Origin: Paenibacillus sp. MAHUQ-63
GTDB taxonomy: Bacteria; Bacillota; Bacilli; Paenibacillales; NBRC-103111
Direction of reading: 5' to 3'
Assembly (NCBI RefSeq): GCF_028765165.1
Contig: NZ_JARADB010000009.1
Location: 98,791-162,790 of the forward strand
Length of the DNA stretch: 64,000 nucleotides
Made by a program: the position numbers and the translations under genes. The notes under the pieces are model-generated. The model made no database searches and was not told the origin of the DNA. It saw nothing but the letters and a program-made list of their open reading frames with translations. This document shows positions 20,799 through 29,054 of the stretch, one piece after another; within the stretch, counting starts at the first letter, position 1, and each line of letters starts with the position of its first letter.

Positions 20799-20994
20799 GC
20801 AGCGCGGCTACTTGTACAGCTTGTGCAGCGCAGCTTAATGTGGTGCAGTTTTGCGCCGCTCGCGCAGTTCAACGCAGCGCAGTGCAGCAACAGAACGCAC
20901 AAGCAATTCCCTTACGCTATCCAACAGGCAGCAGCGGCACGGTGGTACAGCTGCAGCATTTCGGGCGCACCACCTCCCTCACCAGCAAGTTAAC

Positions 20995-21167
20995 GGAAAT
21001 ACGATTCGTTATTTAGCCTCAAGAGGGAGCATTTGGGGAGCGGAAGTGTAAGACCTTATTTCGCGGTTGTTCCTTCAAATTCTGCAAAAAACCACGTAAT
21101 AACGAATCGTATTTCCTCTTCATCCGCAGAATGGGTGGTCCTTGATGAAATAGCGAACTGTATTTCC
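20995..21167. repeat. Four-motif palindromic element, family B, copy 1
   Basis: Forward copies of GGAAATACGATTCGTTATTT lie at 20995 and, degenerate, at 21042. Reverse copies (AATAACGAATCGTATTTCC and AAATAGCGAACTGTATTTCC) start at 21097 and 21148. The middle step (21042 to 21097, 55 bp) equals that of copy 2 at 57794-57970. Confidence 0.7.
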
Positions 21168-21230
21168 TTTTCACCGATGGATATGCAATGCCGCTGCGTC
21201 AGCAATGTGGAGGCCATCGCCGTGCTTAGG

Positions 21231-21415
21231 CTAACGGACACCAGTGCCGTTAATGCCGCGAAAACGGCCTCGTTCCGGATCTAACGGACACCACGGTCCT
21301 TATTTGCCGGCATCGAGGCGAAAATACGCCTCGGATTGGCAAATAGCGGTACTGGTGTCCGTTAGATTTTTCGATTCGGCCCGAACGGCCGAATAAGGTC
21401 CGCTGTGTCCGTTAG
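21231..21415. repeat. Four-motif palindromic element, family A, copy 1 (185 bp)
   Basis: CTAACGGACAC occurs at 21231 and 21281, and its reverse complement GTGTCCGTTAG at 21355 and 21405. Between the inner pair is a hairpin bounded by TATTTGCC and GGCAAATA. Between the last two motifs is ATTCGGCC...GGCCGAAT. Copy 2 at 42925-43109 has exactly the same offsets (0, 50, 124, 174). The 3' end lies 61 bp from the TetR-type gene's stop. Confidence 0.85.
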
Positions 21416-21476
21416 CCGGACCGCGGGATCTCGCCGGCACAGCTGCCGGCTAGCGCGAGCTGCCCCCGCAAGGCAG

Positions 21477-22361
21477 CTACGCCAACAAATAATGCAGCTG
21501 CCGAATGTACGGACGAAGCTCCGGAATGAAGTCCAAATAAGCGGCCAGCACGCGGATCAGCGTCGGATCGGGCACCTCGCGCCCGCATTCCGTTCCGAGC
21601 ATCGCCGCGACCTTCAGCAGCTCAGCGCGCTGATCGTCCGGCTTCGACAGCTCGCCGATCTTGGAGCGCATGAGCTCCATCAGCTGCGCGACGGTCGTCT
21701 GCCGGGCCGGGGCATCGCTCGGATTCAAATAGTTGATGTACGCGCTGCTTCCGTCAATGACGGGAGCAGGCGACGTGCGAATGAGATCCTCGATGAGCGC
21801 ATCGAGCCGGTCGACGATGAAGGCAGCCAGCTCCGACATCGGTAGCGCGATGACTTTCTGCTGGACATAGGACAAGTACTCAATATGAATGCCGCGGAAA
21901 ATCGCGACGATATCCCAAATAAAAGGCTCGATCTGCGGCCCGTAAGCTTCGATCAGCAGCTCGCGGCGCCACGTGTGCAGCGCGGATTTTTTGCGTTTCC
22001 AGGCGGCGATGAAGTATTCGTTCGACGTGATGGGAAGCTCCCGGAAATCGAGCATGAACAAATGATTTTTGACGGTATATTGCAATTGGAATTCAATCTT
22101 CCGCCGCAGCTTCTCTTTCGAAGACAGGCCCAGCTCCGTTCCTGCACGGTCGAGCGCAGCAGCTTGATCCAATAAGGTTTGATGGCAGGCGACGAACGCA
22201 GCGGTGAATAATTCTTCTTTGGTGGCAAAATATTTATAGATGCTGGCTTTAGCCATGCCGCAGGCTTCGGCGATATCCTGCATGGATGCGGCGCTGTAGC
22301 CTTTTGTCCGGAACAGCTCGATGGCTGTGTCTAGGATTTTGTTTTTTTTCGAATCGACCAT
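21477..22361 (-). CDS. TetR-family transcriptional repressor
   Basis: The product has 294 residues from the ATG at 22361, chosen because GGAGGG precedes it by 6 bases; an upstream in-frame start lacks a site. Residues 8-55 are a TetR helix-turn-helix (ILDTAIELFRTKGYSAASMQ, DIAEACGMAKASIYKYFATK). The long, variable C-terminal part binds an unknown ligand. It is divergent from the metallo-hydrolase/AbrB-type operon, whose -10 box is covered by an inverted repeat, so it probably represses that operon and perhaps itself. Confidence 0.85.
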   Translation of the reverse strand: MVDSKKNKILDTAIELFRTKGYSAASMQDIAEACGMAKASIYKYFATKEELFTAAFVACHQTLLDQAAALDRAGTELGLSSKEKLRRKIEFQLQYTVKNHLFMLDFRELPITSNEYFIAAWKRKKSALHTWRRELLIEAYGPQIEPFIWDIVAIFRGIHIEYLSYVQQKVIALPMSELAAFIVDRLDALIEDLIRTSPAPVIDGSSAYINYLNPSDAPARQTTVAQLMELMRSKIGELSKPDDQRAELLKVAAMLGTECGREVPDPTLIRVLAAYLDFIPELRPYIRQLHYLLA

Positions 22362-22417
22362 CGTGATCCCTCCACCCCTATCTTGACATGAGAGCAAGTG
22401 GCCGTCAATGTTCCGCG

Positions 22418-22446
22418 TTGACGCGAAAACCAGTCAGTTCTATAAT
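22418..22446 (+). promoter_or_regulatory. SigA-type promoter of the metallo-hydrolase/AbrB operon
   Basis: TTGACG (22418-22423), a 17-bp spacer and TATAAT (22441-22446) make a near-consensus housekeeping promoter pointing to the gene at 22595. Confidence 0.75.
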
Positions 22447-22460
22447 GAACTCATAAGTTC
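22436..22460. promoter_or_regulatory. Candidate TetR operator over the -10 box
   Basis: AGTTC and GAACT flank the TATAAT, and a third half-site AGTTC follows 4 bases after the second (AGTTC-N6-GAACT-N4-AGTTC). A repressor bound here would block RNA polymerase. The divergent TetR-family gene is the obvious candidate. Confidence 0.5.
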
Positions 22461-22594
22461 TCGCGCCGCGGCAACATCGCGGCTGGACCACATTTGGAGC
22501 ATCCATCATCACTGGCATCATCATTCATCTCATCATCCCATTATAAAGGAGGTGGCCGCTGCGTCCTTCATGCAGGCGAGGCAGCGGCAATCGA

Positions 22595-23326
22595 ATGCGC
22601 ATAGCTGAAGGTATAGAAATGCTGGAATTGCAGGTAAGTCCGACAATGAAGATTCATCCGACCATCGTATACGACGAGAACGGTTGGGCACTGGCCGATA
22701 CGGGCATGCCGGGCTCCGCTCCGGCGATTCGGGAGCTGGCGGGCGCTGCCGGGATCGGGAAGCTACCGCTGCGCCATATTATTTTGACCCACCAGGATAT
22801 TGACCATGTCGGGGGTCTGCCGGCTTTTCTAGCGGAGGAAGACGAGATGCCGACCGTCTATGCCCATGAGGATGACAAAGGCGCGATTAACGGTACGCAG
22901 CCCATGATCAAGGTGACGCCGGAGAGGCTGGCGGGTCTGCTGGAGCAGCTCCCGGAAGCGGTTCGGGTTCAATTCGAGCAAACGTTTCTGCATCCGTCGC
23001 GCCCCAATGTAGAGCGAACCATCGCTGACGGAGAAACGCTGCCGATTGCCGGAGGCCTCACAGTCATTCATACGCCGGGCCATACGCCAGGCCATGTCTG
23101 CTTGTACCATTTACCGAGCAAGACGCTGATTGCCGGCGATGCCATGATTGTTGAGAATGGCGAATTGCAAGGGCCTAGACCGGCCGTAACACCCGATATG
23201 GAGCAAGCGCTGTTGTCGCTCAAGAAGCTCGCGGCCTACGACATCGCGGCCGTCATTTGCTATCACGGCGGGTTCTATCAAGGCAGCGCGAACGAGCGCA
23301 TTGCCGTGCTGGCCGATCAGCCGTGA
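22595..23326 (+). CDS. Metallo-beta-lactamase-fold hydrolase
   Basis: The product has 243 residues. The zinc motif HxHxDH appears as LTHQDIDHVGG near residue 69 (the first His is replaced by a Gln-containing form, T-H-Q-D-I-D-H). Further metal ligands follow in HTPGHTPGHVCLYH (near 150), an Asp in LIAGDAMI and a C-terminal His in CYHGG. This is the glyoxalase-II/N-acyl-homoserine-lactonase-like group of thioester or lactone hydrolases; the substrate is unknown. The start has only a weak site (GAGGCAG). A better AAGGAGG lies further upstream at about 22547, too far to serve this start. It overlaps the next gene by 4 bp (GTGA) and shares its promoter. Confidence 0.85.
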   Translation: MRIAEGIEMLELQVSPTMKIHPTIVYDENGWALADTGMPGSAPAIRELAGAAGIGKLPLRHIILTHQDIDHVGGLPAFLAEEDEMPTVYAHEDDKGAINGTQPMIKVTPERLAGLLEQLPEAVRVQFEQTFLHPSRPNVERTIADGETLPIAGGLTVIHTPGHTPGHVCLYHLPSKTLIAGDAMIVENGELQGPRPAVTPDMEQALLSLKKLAAYDIAAVICYHGGFYQGSANERIAVLADQP

Positions 23327-24411
23327 AGAGATTCCTGATCACGCTCGTTATCGCATTGGCGGGCGGAGCGCTGTTTACGCTGATTCATTCGCCGCTGCCG
23401 TGGCTGCTGGGGCCGATGGTGTTCGCTTTCCTGGGAACGCGGCTGCAGAAGAAGATAAAGCCGCTGTGGCCCGGTTACCTGCGGAATACGGCGCTCATCA
23501 TCATCGGCTACTCCATCGGCTTGTCGTTCACGGTACAGACGTTGAAAGAAATGGGGCAGCAGCTGCCGAATATGATTTTGCTTACGGTGCTGCTTCTGCT
23601 GCTCAGCGCCTTGATCGCATACGGTGTTTCCAAGTTATCGGGGCTGCCGTTTCCGACGGTATTGATGGGAAGTATTCCCGGCGGCTTGTCGCAGATGATT
23701 ATTATTGCGGAGGACACCCGGGGGATCGATTTGACGGTCGTGACATTTCTACAGGTGTCCCGGTTGATGATGATCATTTTCTGCGTTCCGCTGCTCGTCT
23801 TCAGTCCGCTGTTTGGCAGTACCCACTCGGCGGTCACGGAAGCCGCGGAAGCCGTCCCGCAGTGGGGAGATCTGTTCCCCGGCATTCTATTGTTTGCCGC
23901 GGTTTGCGTGATCGCTGGCTATTACGGGAATAAAATCCGCTTTCCCTCGGCTTATCTGCTCGGCCCCATGTTTGCGACGGCCGCGCTTCATCTGTCAGGG
24001 GTGCACGGACCCGCGCTGCCGTCCGCTTGCCTGGACGTTGCTCAGCTGCTGATCGGCACATACGTCGGCCTGCTTCGCCCGGAAACCTTGACGCGCAAGG
24101 TGCGGGTCGTCTGCCTGGCGATCCTGAGCGGCGCTGTGCTGATCTTGGGGGCGCTGGGCTTAAGCGCGCTGCTCACCCGGCTGCACGGAGTCTCCGCAGC
24201 TACGGCTTTTCTGGCTATGGCGCCGGGGGGCATGGATCAGATGGGAATCATGGCCAAGGAAATCGACGCGAATATTGCCGTCGTCTCCTGTTATCAGCTG
24301 TTTCGGACATGGTTCATTTTCTTCGCGGTTCCTCCTCTGTTGAAGCTGGCTTTCAAACGTTGGATGCCGGCTAAGGGGCCTGGAAGGGACGAAGTGCACG
24401 GTGAGGTTTAG
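23323..24411 (+). CDS. AbrB-family integral membrane protein (duplicated AbrB domain)
   Basis: The product has about 362 residues when started at the GTG at 23323, which overlaps the preceding stop. An upstream in-frame start would run deep into the previous gene and add only a charged, non-membrane tail. Some ten hydrophobic helices form two related halves, each with a conserved Gly-rich loop (LMGSIPGGLSQM near residue 110, LAMAPGGMDQMGIMAKE near 300). This is the PF05145 'ammonia monooxygenase/AbrB' family of unknown substrate, not the DNA-binding AbrB. It is the second gene of a TetR-controlled operon, so export or uptake of a compound handled by the metallo-hydrolase is a fair guess. A terminator follows. 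Confidence 0.8.
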   Translation: MKRFLITLVIALAGGALFTLIHSPLPWLLGPMVFAFLGTRLQKKIKPLWPGYLRNTALIIIGYSIGLSFTVQTLKEMGQQLPNMILLTVLLLLLSALIAYGVSKLSGLPFPTVLMGSIPGGLSQMIIIAEDTRGIDLTVVTFLQVSRLMMIIFCVPLLVFSPLFGSTHSAVTEAAEAVPQWGDLFPGILLFAAVCVIAGYYGNKIRFPSAYLLGPMFATAALHLSGVHGPALPSACLDVAQLLIGTYVGLLRPETLTRKVRVVCLAILSGAVLILGALGLSALLTRLHGVSAATAFLAMAPGGMDQMGIMAKEIDANIAVVSCYQLFRTWFIFFAVPPLLKLAFKRWMPAKGPGRDEVHGEV

Positions 24412-24415
24412 AAGG

Positions 24416-24445
24416 AAGCAGTTGCCGCAGGCAGCTGCTTTTTAT
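24416..24445 (+). terminator. Intrinsic terminator after the AbrB-family gene
   Basis: AAGCAGTTGCC, a GCA loop and GGCAGCTGCTT, followed by TTTTTATT. Confidence 0.8.
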
Positions 24446-24493
24446 TATGATGGGATGATGAGCGGTATAAATAGATAACATGGAGGAGTTGCC

Positions 24494-24802
24494 ATGAGCA
24501 GACGCTTTCGAATTACGAGAACGTTACAGGAGCAAGGCCGGTCTGACCAAGCCATCTCCTTGGAAGAGTGCAAAAGTTACTTTGCGTCCAAGCCTGATTT
24601 TACATACTCATCCGTGTTTACGGTGACAGGCACGACTACGATGTCCATTCAGGGCGATTTTTTCATGTGGAGCTATGGCGAGGTACAGATCCCGTTCCGT
24701 CACTATGATGGGGATATTTACGTTTCGGGGGCGAACGAAGCGGTTATTCCGAAGATGCTGGAGGTCGCAAGCGAGCTGGAAGCGGATGTCGTAGAAGGGT
24801 AA
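24494..24802 (+). CDS. Small conserved-looking protein of unknown function
   Basis: The product has 102 residues and starts at an ATG preceded by GGAGGAG (ATGGAGGAGTTGCC). It has no signal peptide, membrane helix or metal motif. The middle is beta-rich and aromatic (FTYSSVFTVTGTTTMSIQ, then GDFFMWSYGEVQIPFRHYDG), and the end is an acidic helix. It reads like a compact single-domain cytoplasmic protein. It stands alone between a terminator on each side, with no partner to suggest a role. Good codon use and a strong ribosome site make it a real gene. Confidence 0.7.
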   Translation: MSRRFRITRTLQEQGRSDQAISLEECKSYFASKPDFTYSSVFTVTGTTTMSIQGDFFMWSYGEVQIPFRHYDGDIYVSGANEAVIPKMLEVASELEADVVEG

Positions 24803-24824
24803 CCGGTCGTCCCGCGAATAACGA

Positions 24825-24860
24825 AGAGAGGTCCCAAGCGGAACGGCTTCGGACCTCTCT
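24825..24860. terminator. Terminator between convergent genes
   Basis: AGAGAGGTCC and GGACCTCTCT form the outer stem, with AAGC/GCTT pairing inside. It separates the small gene (+) from the DJ-1/PfpI gene (-). Confidence 0.7.
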
Positions 24861-24870
24861 ATGTATATTG

Positions 24871-25428
24871 TTAGGCAAGCAGCTTCAGAAACTCGCGCAT
24901 GAACCCCGGTAAGTCCGGCCAGGCATGTCCGCTGACCAATCGGCCGTCCACGTGCAGCGTCTCCGTCGTATACTTGGCGCCTAACTGCTCGACGTCCAAC
25001 CGGCAGGCGGAATACGCCGTCATCGTGCGGCCTTCGAAATATTGATTGTCCTTGAGCGCAGAGAACACCAGCGCGGCATGGCAGATGGCGCCGACCGGCT
25101 TGTCAGCTTCCAGGAAGTGGCGAATAATGCCCGGGAGATGCTCGTTCGAGCGAATGTATTCGGGGGCTCTGCCTCCCGGAATGATGAGGCCGTCATATTG
25201 ACTCGGGTCTACATCGGCGAAAGCAACGTGCGAAGGCAGCAGATGCGCCGGCTTCTCCGTGTAGGTTTCCCAGTCTTCGATAAAATCATGGACGACTGTA
25301 CGAAGCACTTTCTTCGTCGGGGATGCAATAACAGCTTCGTACCCTTCCTCCAATACGCGGAAATAAGGGTAGTAAACCTCGAGCACTTCGGCCGCATCGC
25401 CGGTGAGAATTAAGATTTTTTTGGACAT
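24871..25428 (-). CDS. DJ-1/PfpI-family protein (class I glutamine amidotransferase-like)
   Basis: The product has 185 residues from the ATG at 25428, chosen over one 33 bp upstream because AAGGAG sits 8 bases before it. The nucleophile elbow is GAICHAAL with Cys116. The acidic residue that lowers its pKa in this fold is likely the Glu of VLEVYYPYFRVLEEGYE, and an oxyanion loop is seen as IIPGGRAPEY (83-92). Members are deglycases, chaperones or proteases such as general stress protein 18. Here the His after Cys (CH) matches the PfpI/YraA subgroup. It is a single gene with a terminator downstream and no obvious operon partner. Confidence 0.85.
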   Translation of the reverse strand: MSKKILILTGDAAEVLEVYYPYFRVLEEGYEAVIASPTKKVLRTVVHDFIEDWETYTEKPAHLLPSHVAFADVDPSQYDGLIIPGGRAPEYIRSNEHLPGIIRHFLEADKPVGAICHAALVFSALKDNQYFEGRTMTAYSACRLDVEQLGAKYTTETLHVDGRLVSGHAWPDLPGFMREFLKLLA

Positions 25429-25545
25429 CGTATCACTCCTTGGAAATAGATGGGAACCCATAAATTATTATGAAGAAACCTCGATTCGTTGTAAACGGGT
25501 GGAATTTGAGACGATTTGTCGAAATTCGGTTCTTTGTAAAATCAT

Positions 25546-25574
25546 TTGACTTTTCAAGCGGGAAGGTGTAGAAA
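25546..25574 (+). promoter_or_regulatory. Promoter of the ileS T-box leader
   Basis: TTGACT (25546-25551), a 17-bp spacer and TAGAAA (25569-25574), upstream of the T-box. Confidence 0.65.
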
Positions 25575-25604
25575 TAAACTAACTGAATGTTCTGATTAAA
25601 TTCA

Positions 25605-25866
25605 TTGACGAGATCGAGTACGCTAAACCGTTGATCCCCAGAGAGTTGGCCCTGCGCTGAAAGCCAACGTTCAAGATTTAGCCGAAAATCCTCTCCGAGA
25701 AGGAAAGCTGAAGTGTCCAGGTAAGCTGCCCCGGGATCCTGCCGTTACAAAGGACGCGTATGATGGTGCGCAGATGAGGTGCCGAAGATCGAGTATTCGA
25801 TGGTTCGGAACAAGGGTGGTATCGCGAGAATGAAATCTCGTCCCTTAGGGGACGGGATTTTTTGGC
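25605..25866 (+). ncRNA. T-box riboswitch, isoleucine-specific
   Basis: The leader has the AGAGAG motif and distal hairpin (25640-25667, TTGGC/GCCAA around GCGCTGAAA). The segment GAAAATCCTCTCCGAG places the specifier codon ATC (Ile) at 25688-25690. A stem III region ends in GCCGTTAC. The T-box proper, AAGGGTGGTATCGCG, is at about 25812-25826. A terminator stem (25833-25844 with 25849-25860, then TTTT) competes with the antiterminator. Uncharged tRNA-Ile stabilises the antiterminator and allows read-through into ileS. The specifier agrees with the downstream gene. Confidence 0.92.
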
Positions 25867-25901
25867 GTTCATTGGTATTGTACAAGAGAGGATGAGTGAC
25901 C

Positions 25902-28900
25902 ATGAGAAAAGTCGATGTCAAAGAAAAAGCGAGAAATCGGGAGCTTCGTATTCTAGAGCAATGGCAGCACAACGGGACGTTCCAAGCGTCCATCAACCAT
26001 CGGGCCGGCAAGCCGAATTTTGTCTTCTATGAGGGACCTCCTACGGCGAATGGCAAGCCGCATATCGGACACGTGCTCGGACGCGTCATCAAAGATTTCA
26101 TCGGCCGCTATAAAACGATGGCCGGCTACCGGGTCGTCCGGAAAGCCGGATGGGATACGCACGGGCTGCCCGTCGAGCTTGGCGTGGAGAAGCAGCTGGG
26201 CATCTCGGGCAAACAAGAGATCGAGAAGTATGGAATCGCCGAATTCGTGCAGAAGTGCAAGGACAGCGTATTCGAATATGAAAAGCAATGGCGCGAGCTT
26301 ACGGAAGCCATCGCTTATTGGACGGATATGGACCATCCCTATGTGACGTTAACGAATGATTATATCGAGAGCGTCTGGCACATTTTGGCCGAAATTCATA
26401 AGAAAAGGCTCCTGTACAAAGGACACCGCGTCAGTCCCTATTGTCCCGATTGCCAAACGACGCTTAGCTCGCATGAGGTCGCGCAAGGCTATGAGGATGT
26501 CAAGGATTTGAGCGCGACGGTGAAGTTCCGGAGCAGAACGGGGCAGGACATCTTCCTGGCTTGGACGACGACGCCTTGGACGCTTCCGGCCAATGTAGCG
26601 CTGGCGGTCAACAAAGATACGGATTACGTTAAAGCCAAAAAGAACGGCGAAATCTATGTGGTCGCCAAGAACTTAGCGGACAAAGTGCTGAAAGACAACT
26701 ATGAAATTGTATCCACGCACAAAGGTTCTGAATTCGTAGGTACCGCATATACGCCCCCTTTCGACTACTTCCCGGTGAATCATGGGCATGTCGTCGTCGA
26801 TGCGGATTACGTGAGCGATACGAGCGGTACAGGAATCGTCCACATCGCACCTGCGCACGGTGAAGACGATTACCGGACAGCCCGCCAGCATGGGTTGGAT
26901 TTCGTCAACGCAGTGAATCAGGCAGGACGCTACATCGAGCAGGTTGCCGATTATGCAGGACGCTTCGTCAAGGATTGCGACGTTGACATTGTCAAAAGTC
27001 TGGCGGAGCGCGATCTGCTGTTCGCCAAAGAAAAGTATGAGCATAGCTATCCGTTCTGTTGGCGGTGCAAGTCGCCGCTTCTCTATTATGCGATGGAGAG
27101 CTGGTTCATCCAAACGACGGCCGTGAAAGATCAGCTGATTGCGAACAACAACCGAGTGAACTGGTACCCGGCGCATATTCGCGAAGGGCGCTTCGGCAAG
27201 TTTCTCGAAGACCTGGTAGATTGGAATATTAGCCGGAACCGATACTGGGGGACCCCGCTGAATTTATGGCTATGCCAGGCATGCGGGACCGAATACGCAC
27301 CCGGCAGCTTGAAGGATCTGCGCGAGAGATCCGTGGGAGGAATCGACGACAATCTGGAGCTGCATAAACCGTATGTAGATGAGGTGAAGCTGCGCTGCTC
27401 CTGCGGCGGAACGATGGAGAGAACACCGGAAGTCATCGACGTCTGGTTCGACAGCGGTTCAATGCCTTTCGCTCAGTACCATCATCCGTTCGGCGATGAG
27501 CAGGTGTTCGAGGAGCAGTATCCGGCCGATATGATCTGCGAAGGAATCGATCAGACGCGCGGCTGGTTCTACAGCTTGATGGCGGTATCGACCTTGTATA
27601 ACGGCAAGCTGCCTTATCAAGCGGTCATTTCGACAGGTCACGTCCTGGATGAGAACGGCTTGAAGATGTCCAAAAGCAAAGGAAACGTGATCGATCCTTG
27701 GGAAATCATCGACGAGTACGGAGCGGATGCGTTTCGCTGGGCTTTGCTGTCCGACAGCGCGCCGTGGAACAGCAAACGGTTCTCGAAACAAATCGTTGCG
27801 GAAGCGAAGTCCAAGGTGGTCGATACGATCCACAACGCTCATGCCTTCTATTCGCTCTATGCGTTGATCGATCAATACCGGCCTGAGGATCATCCGCCGC
27901 GGTCGTCCTCCAATGAATTAGACCGCTGGGTGCTGTCCAGATTGAATACTCTGCTGCAGCATGTCGTCAAAGGGTTGGAGGATTACGACTTCCTCAATCC
28001 CGCCAAGCACATCGAGGCTTTCGTCGACGAGCTGAGCAACTGGTACATCCGTCGTTCCCGCGACCGGTTCTGGGGCAGCGAGATGACGGAAGATAAAGTC
28101 TGCGCGTACCAAACGCTGCGCGAGGTGCTATTGACATTAGCCCGAATGATCGCGCCGTATATGCCGCTTATTGCGGAAGACCTATTCGGTAATCTTGGCG
28201 GGGAGGGCAGCGTTCATCTGTCCGACTATCCGGTCGTGAAGGAATCGGCAATCGACGAAACGTTGGAGAGCGATATGGCCACAGCGCGCCAAATCGTGGA
28301 GCTGGCAAGAAACATCCGGAACGAGACGGGAATCAAGACCCGTCAACCGCTGTCCGAGCTAATCGTCGCACTGGACCGTGAGTTCAACCTGCCGCGGTTC
28401 GAAGCCATCATCCAGGACGAAATGAATGTGAAGCGGATTCGGGTGGAATCAAGCGACAGCTCCTTTATCGACTACCGGTTGAAGCTGAACCTGAAAGCAG
28501 CCGGCAAGAAATACGGCAAGCTTGTCGGAACCCTCCAATCGAGGTTGAAGGAGCTGTCCGCCGCCGAAGCCCAACAGGCCGTTGAGCGAGGCTATGCAGA
28601 AATTGCGAATGACGGGGAAGCTATTCGTCTGACCCTCGATGAGCTGCTTGTAGAGAAGCAGGGCAAGGAAGGGATTGCCTTCGCTTCCGGTTATCGCATC
28701 AACGTTGCTCTGAATACGGAGATCACGGAGGCGCTGGAGCAGGAAGGTCTCGTGCGCGAAGTGATCCGCGGTATTCAGGATTACCGTAAAAAGCTCGATT
28801 TACCGATCGAACAGCGAGTCATCCTGACGCTTCAAGTGGATGCACCGCTGAAAGCGGCGCTTGAGCGGTTTGATCATGTTTTGCATGATAACGTCTTGCT

Positions 28901-28985
28901 GGCTGATGTCCGGTATGCGGATGGGAAGGATGATATGGAGGAAGTGTCGTTCGGCGATCACAAGTTCCGGTTGCGGATCGAATAA
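25902..28985 (+). CDS. ileS: Isoleucyl-tRNA synthetase, long IleS2 type
   Basis: The product has 1027 residues and charges tRNA-Ile. The class I signature is PPTANGKPHIGHV near residue 46 and the second signature is LKMSKSKGN near 590. A CP1 editing domain is present (AWTTTPWTLPANVALAV near 205, and SGTGIVHIAPAHGEDDY near 305). Length and the segment AGWDTHGLPVELGVEKQLG are of the eukaryote-like IleS2 group rather than the roughly 920-residue IleS1 of B. subtilis, and no C-terminal zinc finger with paired Cys is seen. IleS2 enzymes are generally less sensitive to mupirocin. The ATG at 25902 is preferred to a GTG 6 bp upstream because of GAGAGGA spacing. Expression is set by the T-box leader. 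A terminator follows. Confidence 0.97.
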   Translation: MRKVDVKEKARNRELRILEQWQHNGTFQASINHRAGKPNFVFYEGPPTANGKPHIGHVLGRVIKDFIGRYKTMAGYRVVRKAGWDTHGLPVELGVEKQLGISGKQEIEKYGIAEFVQKCKDSVFEYEKQWRELTEAIAYWTDMDHPYVTLTNDYIESVWHILAEIHKKRLLYKGHRVSPYCPDCQTTLSSHEVAQGYEDVKDLSATVKFRSRTGQDIFLAWTTTPWTLPANVALAVNKDTDYVKAKKNGEIYVVAKNLADKVLKDNYEIVSTHKGSEFVGTAYTPPFDYFPVNHGHVVVDADYVSDTSGTGIVHIAPAHGEDDYRTARQHGLDFVNAVNQAGRYIEQVADYAGRFVKDCDVDIVKSLAERDLLFAKEKYEHSYPFCWRCKSPLLYYAMESWFIQTTAVKDQLIANNNRVNWYPAHIREGRFGKFLEDLVDWNISRNRYWGTPLNLWLCQACGTEYAPGSLKDLRERSVGGIDDNLELHKPYVDEVKLRCSCGGTMERTPEVIDVWFDSGSMPFAQYHHPFGDEQVFEEQYPADMICEGIDQTRGWFYSLMAVSTLYNGKLPYQAVISTGHVLDENGLKMSKSKGNVIDPWEIIDEYGADAFRWALLSDSAPWNSKRFSKQIVAEAKSKVVDTIHNAHAFYSLYALIDQYRPEDHPPRSSSNELDRWVLSRLNTLLQHVVKGLEDYDFLNPAKHIEAFVDELSNWYIRRSRDRFWGSEMTEDKVCAYQTLREVLLTLARMIAPYMPLIAEDLFGNLGGEGSVHLSDYPVVKESAIDETLESDMATARQIVELARNIRNETGIKTRQPLSELIVALDREFNLPRFEAIIQDEMNVKRIRVESSDSSFIDYRLKLNLKAAGKKYGKLVGTLQSRLKELSAAEAQQAVERGYAEIANDGEAIRLTLDELLVEKQGKEGIAFASGYRINVALNTEITEALEQEGLVREVIRGIQDYRKKLDLPIEQRVILTLQVDAPLKAALERFDHVLHDNVLLADVRYADGKDDMEEVSFGDHKFRLRIE

Positions 28986-29013
28986 ACTTAAGGGTACGAA
29001 GTAACGGCAACGG

Positions 29014-29047
29014 GAAACCGCCTCGTTCATAAGAACGAAGCGGTTTC
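29014..29047. terminator. Terminator between ileS and the AraC gene
   Basis: GAAACCGCCTCGTTC, an ATAA loop and GAACGAAGCGGTTTC, followed by TGTCGTGTT. It serves ileS and possibly the convergent AraC gene. Confidence 0.75.
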
Positions 29048-29054
29048 TGTCGTG

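Noticed and set aside
20727..20993. Small open frames in the 20.4-21.5 kb gap (for example 88 codons)
   Set aside because: They lie across the repeat motifs, lack ribosome sites and have Ala/Arg/Gln-rich shadow composition.
21231..21415. Insertion sequence or group II intron remnant in the repeat gap
   Set aside because: No transposase or reverse transcriptase fragment is found, and four equally spaced motifs do not fit a simple IS end pair. A non-autonomous mobile origin remains possible.
22408..22608. His-rich open frame (HIWSIHHHWHHHSSHHP) before the metallo-hydrolase, a possible leader peptide
   Set aside because: Its only ATG lies upstream of the -35 box, so the promoter at 22418-22446 cannot transcribe it, and no internal start with a ribosome site is seen. 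The repeat of CAT/CAC probably reflects base composition.
25731..25740. ATC at 25736-25738 as the T-box specifier
   Set aside because: It lies in the stem III region. The ATC at 25688-25690 is followed by CTCTCCGAG, which fits the conserved sequence after a specifier.
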